Source: Melampsora larici-populina 98AG31 (taxonomy: Eukaryota; Basidiomycota; Pucciniomycetes; Pucciniales; Melampsoraceae). From it: a stretch of DNA of 17,326 nucleotides. The first letter of the stretch is position 1. Each line of letters opens with the position of its first letter. The stretch is from contig NW_006768787.1 of the NCBI RefSeq assembly GCF_000204055.1, forward strand, positions 1,214,497 through 1,231,822, given 5' to 3'. Below are positions 1-9,985 of the stretch, piece after piece. Both the position numbers and the translations under genes were made by a program. The notes under the pieces were generated by a model. That model had not been told where the DNA came from and did not search any database. It saw only the letters and a list, made by a program, of their open reading frames with translations.

Positions 1-1460
1 TTTGGAGATGGTCATGTTGAGAGACTGTTTTTTTATGGATTGAAGTATCATTCTTGACATAAATGTTGGAAGTAAATCACAGATCCAAAAGCAAACACCA
101 GAACTAAGACCAAGGAATTTTTCCATTAGAATCTATGCTTCTTGTGTTTACAGCTAGACACTCACTCTTGATGCAATTGTAGTTCTTTCAGGTTTGGGAT
201 GTGAAATACTCTCAAGTGTGTCTGGGAGCCTTGTCTTTCTAAAAGATGAGGCTTGTGGGGTGTGACATTCTATCAAAAAACTGCCTATACACAAAACATT
301 CCATGTTTTTGGCATCTCATTCAAACTATGGCCTTGCCCCATCTTCAGCCCCACTGATAGATCCAGAAGCACATAATTAGTGAACACACTCCCTGTGTTA
401 CCCCTTTGGCAGTAGGCTTTGGAGGTGGTGCACCTCTATTGTGCTTCTTGTGTTGTGTCCACATTACTGCAGTAGGCATGCACTATCTCCTCATGAAGGC
501 CTTACTTAATTTCTCTCCTTTAGGCAATGGCACAAATAAAAATGAAAATATGTTGAGCGTGGGCGTAAATTGAATTGTCAGCACCAACATCGGACTTGGA
601 TTTTACTCCAACCAAAGTTCATGAATATGTATCACTGAGTCTGACTCTGGGTCCAAAAGCTATGGATCATTGGATTTTTGGAATACATTCATGATAATCA
701 AATCAAAAATTATCAAAGGCAAAAGGCTCACCTGGCCCTAAAGTATATGATGGATAAACATAGTATCAAATTCCCCCAATAGCTTTGAATGATGTAAAAA
801 CTCAATCTGCTGTGGCTAGGTATCACATAGGCAAATACAGTCAAATATCTCCTGGTGCATCCTTCTTTGGGTGTATGATGCTTCAACTGGGAATTCCTTG
901 AGAGAAACATGGAAACTACGCCACAAATATCAACTACCCTTAATCTGTGTAGCAACTTTTAAGCTTTATTTAAAGCAGCACTTGATTCTCTTGCAAATTG
1001 ACAACATTGCAATATGACGAAAGATATAACAAGTGGTAAATAGTGAAGCATAGATAACATCTCTACCCCTGAGGCTAGCATCCTCATGTGTAGTGAGATT
1101 TTTATACTATGAGTCATCACAAGGAGTTAGCTGGGGTGATAATTTTGATGTTGTTCAACATTTTTTTGTAGAATTAAAGAATGAATCATTTCATGATATT
1201 GCACTTGAGTTCATTTGACCATATCCTAGTCCTTGATTGTCTATGGTCTTGTGGGTAGCTGAGTGTAGCTGACTGAAGTTTTTGTATGTTTAATAAAATG
1301 ATGAGAAGCCCTAACAGCACTCAATCATCCCATCAAAAGTGCACCTATTGCATTCACCCACTTAAAAGCCATCCTTTTGTTTCTTGCAGGTGTTAGAGCC
1401 CCTGGCCTAGGGCACTTGGGTTAGCCCTTGTTCACAAACAGATCAAAAAGATGTTGGACA

Positions 1461-1546
1461 AAGTGCTCAAATGTTTGATCACCATCCTTTAAGCAAAAGA
1501 AATTGGTGTGGCTGTAAAAAAATCACAAACAGAAATGACTAACAAT
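1461..1546 (+). repeat. direct repeat copy 1 (86 bp)
   Basis: This copy and 1664-1748 align nearly end to end, with roughly six substitutions and one length difference in an A run. The shared core includes AAAGAAATTGGTGTGGCTGT and ACAGAAATGACTAACAAT. The copies lie 203 bp apart in the same orientation. No open frame spans them. Confidence 0.9.
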
Positions 1547-1663
1547 TTTATGATGTTGAGCATGTTACTGTGTGTATTACATCATTGTGTTGGTAATTAC
1601 ATTTCACTCCAAATATCTTTATATCTTATTAGCATAATCCATTTATATATTGTAGAATAGAAG

Positions 1664-1748
1664 AAGTGCTCAAATGTTTGGTTGCCATCATTTACGCAAA
1701 AGAAATTGGTGTGGCTGTAAAAAATCACAAACAGAAATGACTAACAAT
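1664..1748 (+). repeat. direct repeat copy 2 (85 bp)
   Basis: This is the second copy of the repeat at 1461-1546, also in direct orientation. Most differences cluster in the first third (GATCACCATCC against GGTTGCCATCA). The intervening 117 bp is not repeated. A local segmental duplication or part of a dispersed element would explain it. Confidence 0.9.
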
Positions 1749-3437
1749 GAAGTTGTACACCATCTGGGGAGTGAAGTGTAAAAGTACTAAAATTTCAAAG
1801 ACTGTCATACCACTCAAGAACACTGGATTCCATCTCTAGTTTTGACTTACTTTGATCTTGTACAGGGAAAATCTTGGTTTTGATCTCCTCAAACTTCAAA
1901 CTCAATAATTAGTGCCAAAATCAAACAAAAATAAAGTGCATTTCAACTTCAAATCCACATGTTACCTGCAGGGAAAAAAGGGAAGCCCAACTAACTATCT
2001 CAATGTTTCATTAATCATCAAACTCAGACCACATGATGCGCCCATGCTACCTTCCTTGAGATGTGTTGATCATATTGATTGATTTTTTCTTCAATTGTGC
2101 CTGTAATCAAGCACAGAGAAATACAACCATGAGATTCTGAAATTTGATTGGAGAGCAATTTGAAGCTGCTTTCAGCAAGTTCAACTTCAGATGCAGAGGA
2201 TTCTAAGAAGGGAAGACAGTCAATGATGTCAGCATTAGAAATCATCACAGAGAGAAAGTTGTTTCATCATCTTCCCTGTTGTTTTTGGAACAGTGGCTGA
2301 AAGGTGTCTCATTTCAAGAAGGAGTAATATTTTGTGCCTTAAGCATGTAGAAATCAAGCTGACCAAGAATGTGAGGGTCAGTCTTTTGCATGACTTGGGT
2401 TGCTTGGAGGGATACCTGAGGGACCTGCTTACCATCCTATTGCATGATCTGTGTTAGAAATGAAGTCTCTTTTCAAGGCCAGTACTGTGATCACGGAAAC
2501 AAAGCCCCTTAAAAGCAGCTTGGTTAGCAAAGGGAATAGGGACTTTTGATTGAAAAAGGAGAGACTTACATCCAAAGCACATAGCCCGGGCTGCTCAAAC
2601 TAATCTTCCCAGTCTTGTTATGCGCACAAACTAAGATACATATCAAGTAAAATCAAGAAAACAAAGTCTACCAGTATCAGCTCTAGCGGGGATTTCCTGT
2701 TCCACAAGCCAGGACAACTGATCAGATTGAAGAAGATCACAACATCAGAGACAAGAAGAAAGTTACAAACGGCAATCTTTGCACGAAGACGGAACTTTGA
2801 GTAATTGATGAGAATGTTGATGTCCTATAAGTGCCAAAAACACATAGACACCCAGAAATTACATCCAAGAGCTGCGAGAATAGGTACAATGCCACATTTA
2901 CCCTACACTAAATGAGGCTAAATTCCGTCATTGACATACCAGCGTAATTTCGAAATCTACCCTCTGGCGAGAATTTCAGTGAATATGTATACACAAAGAT
3001 GATTAAATGATACTTAGCCGAAAGAGTGTTGAGTGAAGCTAAGCCAAGGTTGATCAGATCTCAGGCCCGGCCTTTGGAGTCACCGAACTTGGGAATTGAC
3101 TTCAAATCCAATGACTTTCCCTCAAGGGCGTTCGGCCGCGAAGCTTGCAATAGGATGAAAGCAAGTGAGACCATCCTGCAGTCATTTTATTCGGATTCAA
3201 TAGAAGTACTATTCCATCTTACACGGCTATCCAAGGCACTACGTGCTTATGCAAATATCAAGCTGGCGTTTAATCTTTCCTTACACAATCAAAAATGACT
3301 GCAATGCATTGGCTTTTTTGGTAACAAAGCATTGACTCGTTGCCTTCAAGATATGACGCAATATATAATACCTTGTGCGGTAAGTTCCATTGAGATTAAA
3401 ATAGGATTCACTGACTTCAGTACCAGTGTCAATTATT

Positions 3438-3848
3438 TTACCAGCTGAATTCTTTGCTTTTGACCGATTGGATCGCGGATATCACCAGCGCATCTGAGGC
3501 ATTCTGAGGCACGTTATAACCTTTCTTGAAGGGTTGAATGTCCTTCCTCAAATCTGACTTGAGATTGAGATCTTGCTGCTGCGTTGATACTCGTCCAAAC
3601 ACTTGAAAGAGCAAGGAATCGAGGCAAACCGAGGCAATGCAATCATGTAGCCTTAGGTGATAGTTTTCGAAATCGAGAAAGTAGTACATCGTCCAAAAAT
3701 CCTCACAATATCTCGATAAATTGAACGGGTCTTTGTGAATTTCTTCTCTTAAGTTCTTCAATTTTGACCGTGTTTGATCTTCAGTTTTGAAGATACCATG
3801 TAGTATTCTTCTTCCTGTGAAAAGACGCCGTTGGCTTTGCGGATCCAT
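3438..3848 (-). CDS. small hypothetical protein, single exon, 136 aa
   Basis: This is an open frame of 136 codons from ATG (3848-3846) to TAA (3440-3438). I do not recognise the product. It is soluble in character, with no signal peptide or membrane segment. A basic N-terminus (about residues 6-35) is followed by an aromatic-rich stretch (about 46-60, YCEDFWTMYYFLDFENYHLR) and a hydrophobic helix-like segment around DCIASVCLDSLLFQVF. Three cysteines are present. An in-frame TAA lies ten codons upstream of the ATG, so the start is the first available one. A TATA-like site lies about 120 bp upstream. The gene is on the same strand as, and downstream of, the F-box gene. It could also be the last exon of a larger gene, or a fragment. 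The length and non-random composition favour coding. Confidence 0.45.
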   Translation of the reverse strand: MDPQSQRRLFTGRRILHGIFKTEDQTRSKLKNLREEIHKDPFNLSRYCEDFWTMYYFLDFENYHLRLHDCIASVCLDSLLFQVFGRVSTQQQDLNLKSDLRKDIQPFKKGYNVPQNASDALVISAIQSVKSKEFSW

Positions 3849-3967
3849 CCCAGAGAATGCAGAATTCAGTGTACTTTATCTTACTACAATATGGGTAAGG
3901 CTTGATACGGAAGGACGAACACTCAAGTCCAACCTCGCTTTAATCGTGAATAACCAAATTACTTGGT

Positions 3968-3975
3968 TATATACA
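3968..3975 (-). promoter_or_regulatory. possible TATA box for the 136-aa ORF
   Basis: The minus strand reads GTATATAA here, about 120 bp before the ATG at 3848. Position and sequence are compatible with a core promoter element, but AT-rich matches of this kind are common by chance. Confidence 0.2.
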
Positions 3976-4309
3976 AGGGCCAACACATCCTTTTGAATAT
4001 TATGCATCATAGCAGAACGCGATCATATTATACAAAATGAAGAACTCAATCAATAACAAACATACAAAAAACGCAGCATTGCTGTACATTGCTAGGAAGA
4101 CAGAGATAAGTTTACATTCTAATGAGGTTTGATCATATAAACATGATCTTGAACAAATTCAAGCCAAACAAACTTTTCTGAACGCTCTTCCTTTCCAATA
4201 CAATTTACAATAGACCAATTCAAACCATTTCCAAGATTCCAAATGAAAGGTTAAGCAATTTACTTCAAAGAAGAATGCGTTCAGATAAAGAGAAAAAGAG
4301 TCAAGAAAA
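3976..4309. other. spacer, 3' flank of the F-box gene
   Basis: This AT-rich stretch lies between the F-box stop codon and the upstream region of the small ORF. It should hold the F-box 3' UTR. I see no ORF, repeat or clear polyadenylation signal. Confidence 0.5.
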
Positions 4310-5749
4310 TTAAAAAGGTGATAATTTTTGTAATCCGATTCTATCTAAAAACACACATTCGATTCCGATTTCACGAAAATCTTCAAGAATCAATTCAATA
4401 GAAGTGTTACCAAGAGCATGATGTTTATGAAAAATAATAGTTTTAAGATTCCTAGGTATCCTACATGGACCATTTTCTCTACGATTTAAATCTCTAGATA
4501 ATCTACCACTTTTCTTCTTAATTAAACCCCAAGCTTTAAATAAACTTTTCAAATGATAAGCAAAACCATAAGGAGTATCAATCATAAAATCAGAATATGG
4601 ACCAATGACTAAAGTATTAAGTTCTTGAACGATTTCAGATTCAAGTAGATTAGATAAACTAATTTTGAATTTATCTAAATTTGACCAATCTGAAGTTCTT
4701 AAAGGTAATCTTGGATCATAAAACTTTAGTTTTGGAAATTCTAGATTTGAAATTAAATCATTTAAATCGAATTCGAAATTTTCTGAATCGATTCTAATGA
4801 ATTCTACTTGATTTTGAAAACATTTTAACATCTTTTTAAAATATTTCGGATGATCTTCTGAACCTCTTAAACTCGAGAATTCAAAGACCTTAATTTGATT
4901 TTGAATTAATTTACAAAAACTCAAGATTCCAATCTCAGAAGTTTTGCTTTGATGTACGATCTTAAGTTGTATTAAGTTTGGTAATCTTAAATTCGAATCA
5001 GTGAAATCAGGTAAACCTTTTCCACATCCAAGTTCAAGAGTTTCAAGTCTAGTTAAAGATTTTAATAAGTCAATTAATGTATTAGGTTCATAACTTTTAC
5101 CTTCCTCGCTTCTTCCAAAAGCAGGATCTTGAGCATGGGAGATAGATAAAGATCTTAGTAGAGATAAATTACTAATAGAAGTGATCAAAGGTTGAGGAAA
5201 TCCAAAGGAATCGGAAAAAGTAAGATGAAGGCATTTGATATTCTCTCCTAAAAGCTTGATAAGTTGAATGACGCCATAGACTGTACAAACACTTGGGTAA
5301 TAAGGTTTTCGATATCTGAATTTATAAAGTACTCGAAGTAAATATCCTAAATGGAACTCTGGATTCGGATTCGAAAGATCACCAAAAACAGTAGTTTTAG
5401 GACTATAAAGACCTAAAAATCGACATGATTCAAGCGTTTTCCTATGATAAATTGAACCAATTTCAAGACGTCGAACCGGCGAAAAGGTGAGTGAGGAATC
5501 CGGACTTGAAGCAGAAAGGTTTGCCCAATTGTTTAAAAGATTTTCTAGTTGATGAGGAGAGTGTATGATGATGGTACGAAGATATTTAGATAAAATTAGA
5601 TATGACCATCTTTGACAGACCAAACGAAATTGTAGGAATAGGTGATTTTCGGGATCCGATTTTGAATGAAAGTCAAGGATATGATCAAACAACACTTCTA
5701 AAACTTCATCCGGAAAATATCTTGAACTAGCGCTCCTTCCGCAAGACAT
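4310..5749 (-). CDS. F-box protein with LRR-like repeats, 479 aa
   Basis: This intronless gene runs from ATG (5749-5747) to TAA (4312-4310). Residues 11-57 fit a degenerate F-box: FPDEVLEVLFDHIL, then FRLVCQRWSYLILSKYLRT, the usual hydrophobic helices with the conserved VCQRW turn. F-box proteins bind Skp1 and bring substrates to SCF ubiquitin ligases; that role is family knowledge. From about residue 165 to 350 the chain is rich in leucine repeats of the L-x2-L-x-L kind, such as LTRLETLELGCGKGLPDF and LRLPNLIQLKIV, which suggest an LRR substrate-binding region. No signal peptide or membrane segment is seen. Fungi, rusts included, often carry many divergent F-box genes like this, and the substrate cannot be read from sequence. 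The gene is divergent from the phosphatidylserine synthase gene, with a 1.6-kb shared upstream region holding a transposon. Confidence 0.8.
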   Translation of the reverse strand: MSCGRSASSRYFPDEVLEVLFDHILDFHSKSDPENHLFLQFRLVCQRWSYLILSKYLRTIIIHSPHQLENLLNNWANLSASSPDSSLTFSPVRRLEIGSIYHRKTLESCRFLGLYSPKTTVFGDLSNPNPEFHLGYLLRVLYKFRYRKPYYPSVCTVYGVIQLIKLLGENIKCLHLTFSDSFGFPQPLITSISNLSLLRSLSISHAQDPAFGRSEEGKSYEPNTLIDLLKSLTRLETLELGCGKGLPDFTDSNLRLPNLIQLKIVHQSKTSEIGILSFCKLIQNQIKVFEFSSLRGSEDHPKYFKKMLKCFQNQVEFIRIDSENFEFDLNDLISNLEFPKLKFYDPRLPLRTSDWSNLDKFKISLSNLLESEIVQELNTLVIGPYSDFMIDTPYGFAYHLKSLFKAWGLIKKKSGRLSRDLNRRENGPCRIPRNLKTIIFHKHHALGNTSIELILEDFREIGIECVFLDRIGLQKLSPF

Positions 5750-6581
5750 CTTTTGAAATTGAGTTGAACAAAAAGGTATAAGTCAATGCGATAGATGATT
5801 GGCAACACAGGGGTTGTTGATTGAAGACAGGCGAAGAGAATTCAATGAGAGTAAGTGGGAATGAGCAAGTCGTTTTTTCCATTTAACTTATTCAAGTATT
5901 TAGAAGGAAGTCAAGTCTTTCATTGTTCTTTTCCGAGTAAGGAAGGTATTCCTCTTCCGTGGCCCTTGCCTGCTTAAGCGATGCAATATTGTGAGGTTTA
6001 CTCTATCCTTCTATTACTTGGCTAAATGCGGCTCTACATCCTTGTGAGAATCATTCATTTTGTAGGCCGAATTGCCAAAGAATTCGATTTCCATTCCCAG
6101 AATATCGATCTTTTGTCTTTGATAGGACTTTTCCAAGACCCAACGAAAGTACGAAAGACGGAGACTTCTGAAGAGATTATAGTTGGCGTTACCCAGACAT
6201 AAATGGAAAACTTTGAAGAAGTGGTATACATGATCGATTCTTCACTTCAATCTTCAATGATAATAATCTTGATTTGATTGGAACCTTCCCAAATCGACTT
6301 CTACATTCTTGAATAGGAAACTTTTGATTTTGTTTAATTCACTTTGAGTAAACCTGAGGAATCCATCATCTTTGTATAGCTTAGGATTCCAAAGTCAAGT
6401 TTTGCAGAGTGAGATCAAGAATCAGATGAAATGTAAAACAATTCTTCAACTTTTGAATGACTGAAAGAGTTTGAATTGATGAAGTGGTAGTATCAAAGGG
6501 CTGAGCTCTTGTACAGAAAGAAATGACGCAATAAAACATGGCATCATGAACAGAAACAGTAGGCTGTACTGTTTTATGTTG
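5750..6581. other. upstream region of the F-box gene
   Basis: No gene is supported in this 830-bp stretch. It should contain the F-box promoter. Its right edge, next to the transposon, carries small stacked palindromes: ACAGTA (6556-6561) with TACTGT (6567-6572), and CTGTAC (6564-6569) with GTACAG (6581-6586). No clear TATA box was found. Confidence 0.5.
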
Positions 6582-6613
6582 TACAGTCGCTAAAGGCTGA
6601 ATTCAGCTACCCT
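6582..6613 (+). repeat. left terminal inverted repeat
   Basis: This 32-bp arm begins TACAGTCGCTAAAG and ends in CTACCCT. It pairs with 7125-7156, with mismatches confined to the inner 18 bases. Confidence 0.85.
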
Positions 6614-6843
6614 TTCGACCCGGGGCCGCCCCCGGTCCCAATTTCGGGGGTTTGAATTTCCAAAAAAATAGTTTTTTAGCATCTTCAAATCTTCAAGAAC
6701 CCATCATATTATACCAGAATTATAGCTTTCAGGGCTCAAACAAGAGTCTATAAGGCCTAACAGACTTCCAACTAGTCAAAACCAGTGTTCAAGGTGGTAA
6801 TTGATATGATTTTGTGGCCAACCTTTTGTTACGACTAGAGCTA

Positions 6844-6878
6844 TTAAGTACTTAAGCTAGCGGGCCTAAGTACTTAGG
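6844..6878. repeat. two palindromes at the centre of the transposon
   Basis: TTAAGTACTTAA (6844-6855) and CCTAAGTACTTAGG (6865-6878) are both perfect palindromes with the same TAAGTACTTA core, spaced about 22 bp apart. The second sits within 3 bp of the element's midpoint (6869). Confidence 0.85.
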
Positions 6879-7124
6879 TGGCTAAGGTACTACGTTTATT
6901 AGCATAATACAGCCTAAATATATGCTTAGGTCCCAAAATATGGGAATTTTAGTAAAAAAAATATGTAATCAACTTTTGAGAACCGTTCAACTTTTTTGAT
7001 TTATTTTCACATTTTCAGATTGAGCTCATTCAGCCCATTTCATAAATGTCCTGGTATAGAGTGTAGTGTAGAATTGAGTTAGGGTAACACCGGGTCGAAG
7101 TTGAAATTTCGATTTTGCGGGCAA

Positions 7125-7156
7125 GGGGTAGTTGGAATCTGGCTTTAGCGACTGTA
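7125..7156 (-). repeat. right terminal inverted repeat
   Basis: The reverse complement begins TACAGTCGCTAAAG and continues to CTACCCC, matching the left arm at 6582-6613. The final TA may be one copy of the target duplication. Confidence 0.85.
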
Positions 7157-7341
7157 GAAAAGCCAAAACACCTCAATTCGGTTTACTTAAGCTTAAGAAT
7201 TTCTGACTAAAACTCGGTCTTTCTTCACTTGGATCAACTAAAGAAATTCTATTTTCTCAAAGATCCACAAATTCGATCGCAATTCGATTCGATTCCTACA
7301 TACTCAAAACACCCTTTACCGGTTTCATAATCAAATTCAAA

Positions 7342-8806
7342 ATGCCGGGTGAATATCAGTTTAACTTTTTTTTTCATTTTCTATTTTTCATTTCTTCATA
7401 ACACCTGTTCTAACTCTGATGCTAACATCCTTTTCACTGGATGTGAGTCTTTTTTTTTCTTCTGATTCTTCTTTAGGTACTCATCCTGAAATGACAATAC
7501 CTGCATCAGCACCAGGAGAAAGTTCAGCTCTTTCGGCCAAAACAGATCCCATTGAAAGTTTAAACAACACAGTTAATCCGATCATCATGACCAATGCAAG
7601 ACGTGAAAGTATCACCATGAAAGGTGGTATTCAACCTATCAGTCGAAACGAATCAAGCAGTTCTTTTACATCTGATGATAAACTTGGTCTTTCAAAACCT
7701 TTACGTCAACCAAACTTGAACAATACAAAAGAAGATGCCGATTCACTTGCTCTTAAAGAATTCGTTAATGATGATCGACATTTCAGCTTGGTTAGGTTAG
7801 CTGAGCTTTTTTATTAGGAGTGACAACTTTCAAACGTTTTGAATGAAAAGTTGGAATCCTATTCTTGGATGTTGACAAGCTTTGTTTTTTTGTGATTTTG
7901 ATTGGCGAAATGATTCCAACTGTTCAAATCCTTTGACCTTTCGATCAACAAACCCTTTGATATATTCCATCGATCGACTCTTGATTTTCATCAAAAACAC
8001 ACACACACATCCAATACAGAAACTTTCGATTAGCAGATGTGATCACCATCATGAATGGCGTTTGCGGTTCACTTTCGATCTTCTCATCATGTCAATTCAT
8101 CCTAAGCCTTGAACTTCAATACCTACATCGAGCCTGTCTCTTTCCGATCCTTTCACTTGGATTTGATTTCTTAGATGGAAAAGTAGCTAGGTTTAGACAA
8201 GAATCATCTGTACTTGGTCAAGAACTCGATTCACTTGCCGATCTAATTTCCTTTGGAGTGGCTCCTAGTCTTGTTGGATATTGTATTGGACTTCGACATC
8301 CTATTGATATCGGTATCTTGACTTTCTTCATCTGTGCTGGACTCACTCGATTAGCACGATTTAATTCAACAGCAGCCTTTAAGCCCGAAAATGGTCAAAC
8401 ACCTAAACCATCTGGTTTTGAAGGACTTCCTATACCTACCAGTTTAGGCTTGATAGCTGGCATGTATCAATGTATACGACTTGATCAAATCTCTTTACCT
8501 AGAGATCCACAAGTCCTTCAACATCTATTGAAATTGGAATCTCTTGGGATCGATAAACTACAACTTGAAAGATTACGATTGATTAATGAAAAGGGAAATC
8601 AGTTGTATGGTGGGATTGTGGAATTCCTTGATTCTAGATATGGTTTAAAGGTTCATTGGTTAAGTATCATCTTTGGGACTTGGGCTTTATTTATGCTATC
8701 TAAAACTTTGAAAGGTAAGCGTTTTTTGAATGTCAGACTAAAGTTCATCAGTGAGCTAATCTCATGAATTGTTAATTCCAATCAATTTTTAGTGCCTAAG
8801 TTGTGA
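7342..8806 (+). CDS. CHO1: phosphatidylserine synthase (CDP-DAG--serine O-phosphatidyltransferase), 344 aa
   Basis: The enzyme joins CDP-diacylglycerol and L-serine to make phosphatidylserine and CMP in the ER membrane, the fungal route to PS and then PE and PC. Exons are 7342-7348, 7477-7795, 8020-8714 and 8793-8806; introns are 128, 224 and 78 bp, all GT...AG. The join at 7795/8020 restores LVRNFRLADVITIMNG, and the last joins to ...KTLKVPKL. The full CDP-alcohol phosphatidyltransferase motif is present: D158-x2-D161-G162-x2-A165-R166-x8-G175-x3-D179-x3-D183. AGLTRLARFN marks the PS synthase branch. Residues 1-100 are hydrophilic and Ser/Asn-rich; the rest carries several membrane segments. 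Length fits fungal PSS. No UAS-INO-like site was seen in the 185 bp between the start and the transposon. The 7-nt first exon is the least certain part; ATG at 7491 is an alternative start. Confidence 0.93.
7994..8008 (+). repeat. (AC)n microsatellite in PSS intron 2
   Basis: A short run of AC dinucleotides lies just upstream of the intron 2 acceptor at 8018-8019. Confidence 0.7.
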
Positions 8807-9985
8807 AAGCATGATCATCAGTTGTTTTTTTTGTTTTTTTTTGTTTTGTGACTGTATGATGTGTTGAGGGAAGACAAGAGCAAGAACAATAGGTAGGATG
8901 TAGGTCAACTAGATGGTCAAGAAGAAGACCGGTTGAGTAAGCGTACTTGAACATTGTCAAAATTGATGATCTTATTCTTGGTCATCTAATCCATTTTACT
9001 TTTATCATTGCGAGTTTTCTCAGTATCACTATCACTCTTGTTTGTATGACAATCTGTTATATACAATTTTATTTATGAAAACAGATTATGAAGGCTAGCT
9101 TTTGTTGGTTTGTTAACGATGTGGTGGTGGTTGTTTCCGTCACTTTGGGTCTTGATTTGATTTGAATTCAATTTTTTCCGGGGGGGGGGTTTAGATTGAT
9201 TCATATCTGCGAGATTTGATTTAGGTTCTTGTTATTCAAACAATTATTTATATTTCTTGGCTTGGCTTGATGATTGTTTTGATTTGTTTTAAGAATGAGT
9301 TTTGATAGCAGATTTATAGTAGGATTCATTTACAATGAACTTTGAGTTTTGCCTTGAGTGATCATAGTCAGGAAGAGTGGTTTCATACGACCAAGACTGG
9401 TTTTGAAAGGCTTGTTTAAAGGTAGGAGAGTCATTCTTATTGTATTTAAACTCATAAGCTTCAAGATCTTAACAAGGAAAGTACGAAAATTATACAGTTC
9501 TTTTGTACTTGACTTGCTTTATAAACTTGATAATCGTAGGGAACGTAAAAGCACATTAGTATACTATATAGAAGGATGTTCAAGAGAAATAGAGAGAGAA
9601 TTGTGAAGAAATTCCTCGATTAGGATTCAAGGATCAATATTGGGAAAAAAGTTAGAATAAGTTCAATCAGAGTTTCCTCAATAGATTACCGGTCGCCTAA
9701 AGCTTTACCAAAATGCTTCAGAGCACAAATGTCAGTGACTATATGAGCATCACCCTGGAAGTCAAGAATCCAAGACCATGAACTTTTTTTTAAAGTGCGT
9801 TTGGCTTAATTGCATACAACACTCACAAAAAATGTATGTATTTATGAAGAGACTAGTACACCTTTGAAGAGCGGCCATCTAATCGAAAATCAGGAATACT
9901 TGATGACAATAAGAAGGAAATGAAAAAACTTTTAGAGCCCAAGCTTTACGGACCATGAACTTGCTATTGAGAAACTGAGAAGCTG
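8807..9985. other. 3' flank of PSS and spacer
   Basis: No gene is supported. The first part should be the PSS 3' UTR and holds T-rich runs at 8824-8846. A run of ten G lies at 9180-9189. The 82-codon open frame at 9358-9606 begins with GTG, has no recognisable motif and has a random-looking basic composition, so it is not called. Sequence around 9990-10030 is unusually GC-rich for the region. Confidence 0.5.
9180..9189 (+). repeat. G10 homopolymer
   Basis: Ten consecutive G follow TTTTTTCC in AT-rich DNA. Length may vary or reflect assembly error. Confidence 0.8.

Larger units (their letters stand above)
1..3437. other. gene-poor intergenic region with possible coding relics
   Basis: I find no complete gene here. 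Two minus-strand stretches read like decayed coding sequence: 154-501 stays open apart from one TAG at 436-438, and 2024-2450 is open only if read across a frame change and stops near 2250-2330. Neither has a motif I recognise. Near 3026-3298 the plus strand is open for 90 codons with raised GC, but it begins at GTG and shows no family motif. A direct-repeat pair at 1461-1748 is listed separately. Overall the region looks like repeat- or transposon-derived DNA that has drifted, which is inference from texture only. Confidence 0.5.
6582..7156. mobile_element. MITE-like non-autonomous DNA transposon, 575 bp
   Basis: The ends are inverted repeats of 32 bp (6582-6613 and 7125-7156). The outer 14 bases, TACAGTCGCTAAAG, match perfectly, and about 26 of 32 match overall. 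Both ends finish in TA, consistent with a TA target duplication and a CAGT... terminus as in Tc1/mariner and pogo/Fot1 elements; family assignment is inference. There is no ORF, so it would need a transposase from elsewhere. The subterminal parts are GC-rich (GACCCGG near 6618; CCGGGTCG near 7090 in inverted orientation) while the middle is AT-rich. TATACCAG at 6710-6717 recurs inverted at 7051-7058. The element lies in the shared upstream region of two divergent genes, ending 185 bp before the phosphatidylserine synthase start. Confidence 0.8.

Noticed and set aside
1391..1544. Possible short LTR-like unit from TGTTAG to CTAACA
   Set aside because: The ends are only six bases, no second copy or target duplication is visible, and the right end falls inside the direct repeat.
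3026..3298. 90-codon plus-strand frame with raised GC
   Set aside because: It begins at GTG, the first ATG is halfway in, and nothing in the product is recognisable; kept only as a note.
9358..9606. 82-codon plus-strand open frame
   Set aside because: It opens with GTG, has a random Lys/Arg/Leu-rich composition, no family motif, and no splice or promoter context.
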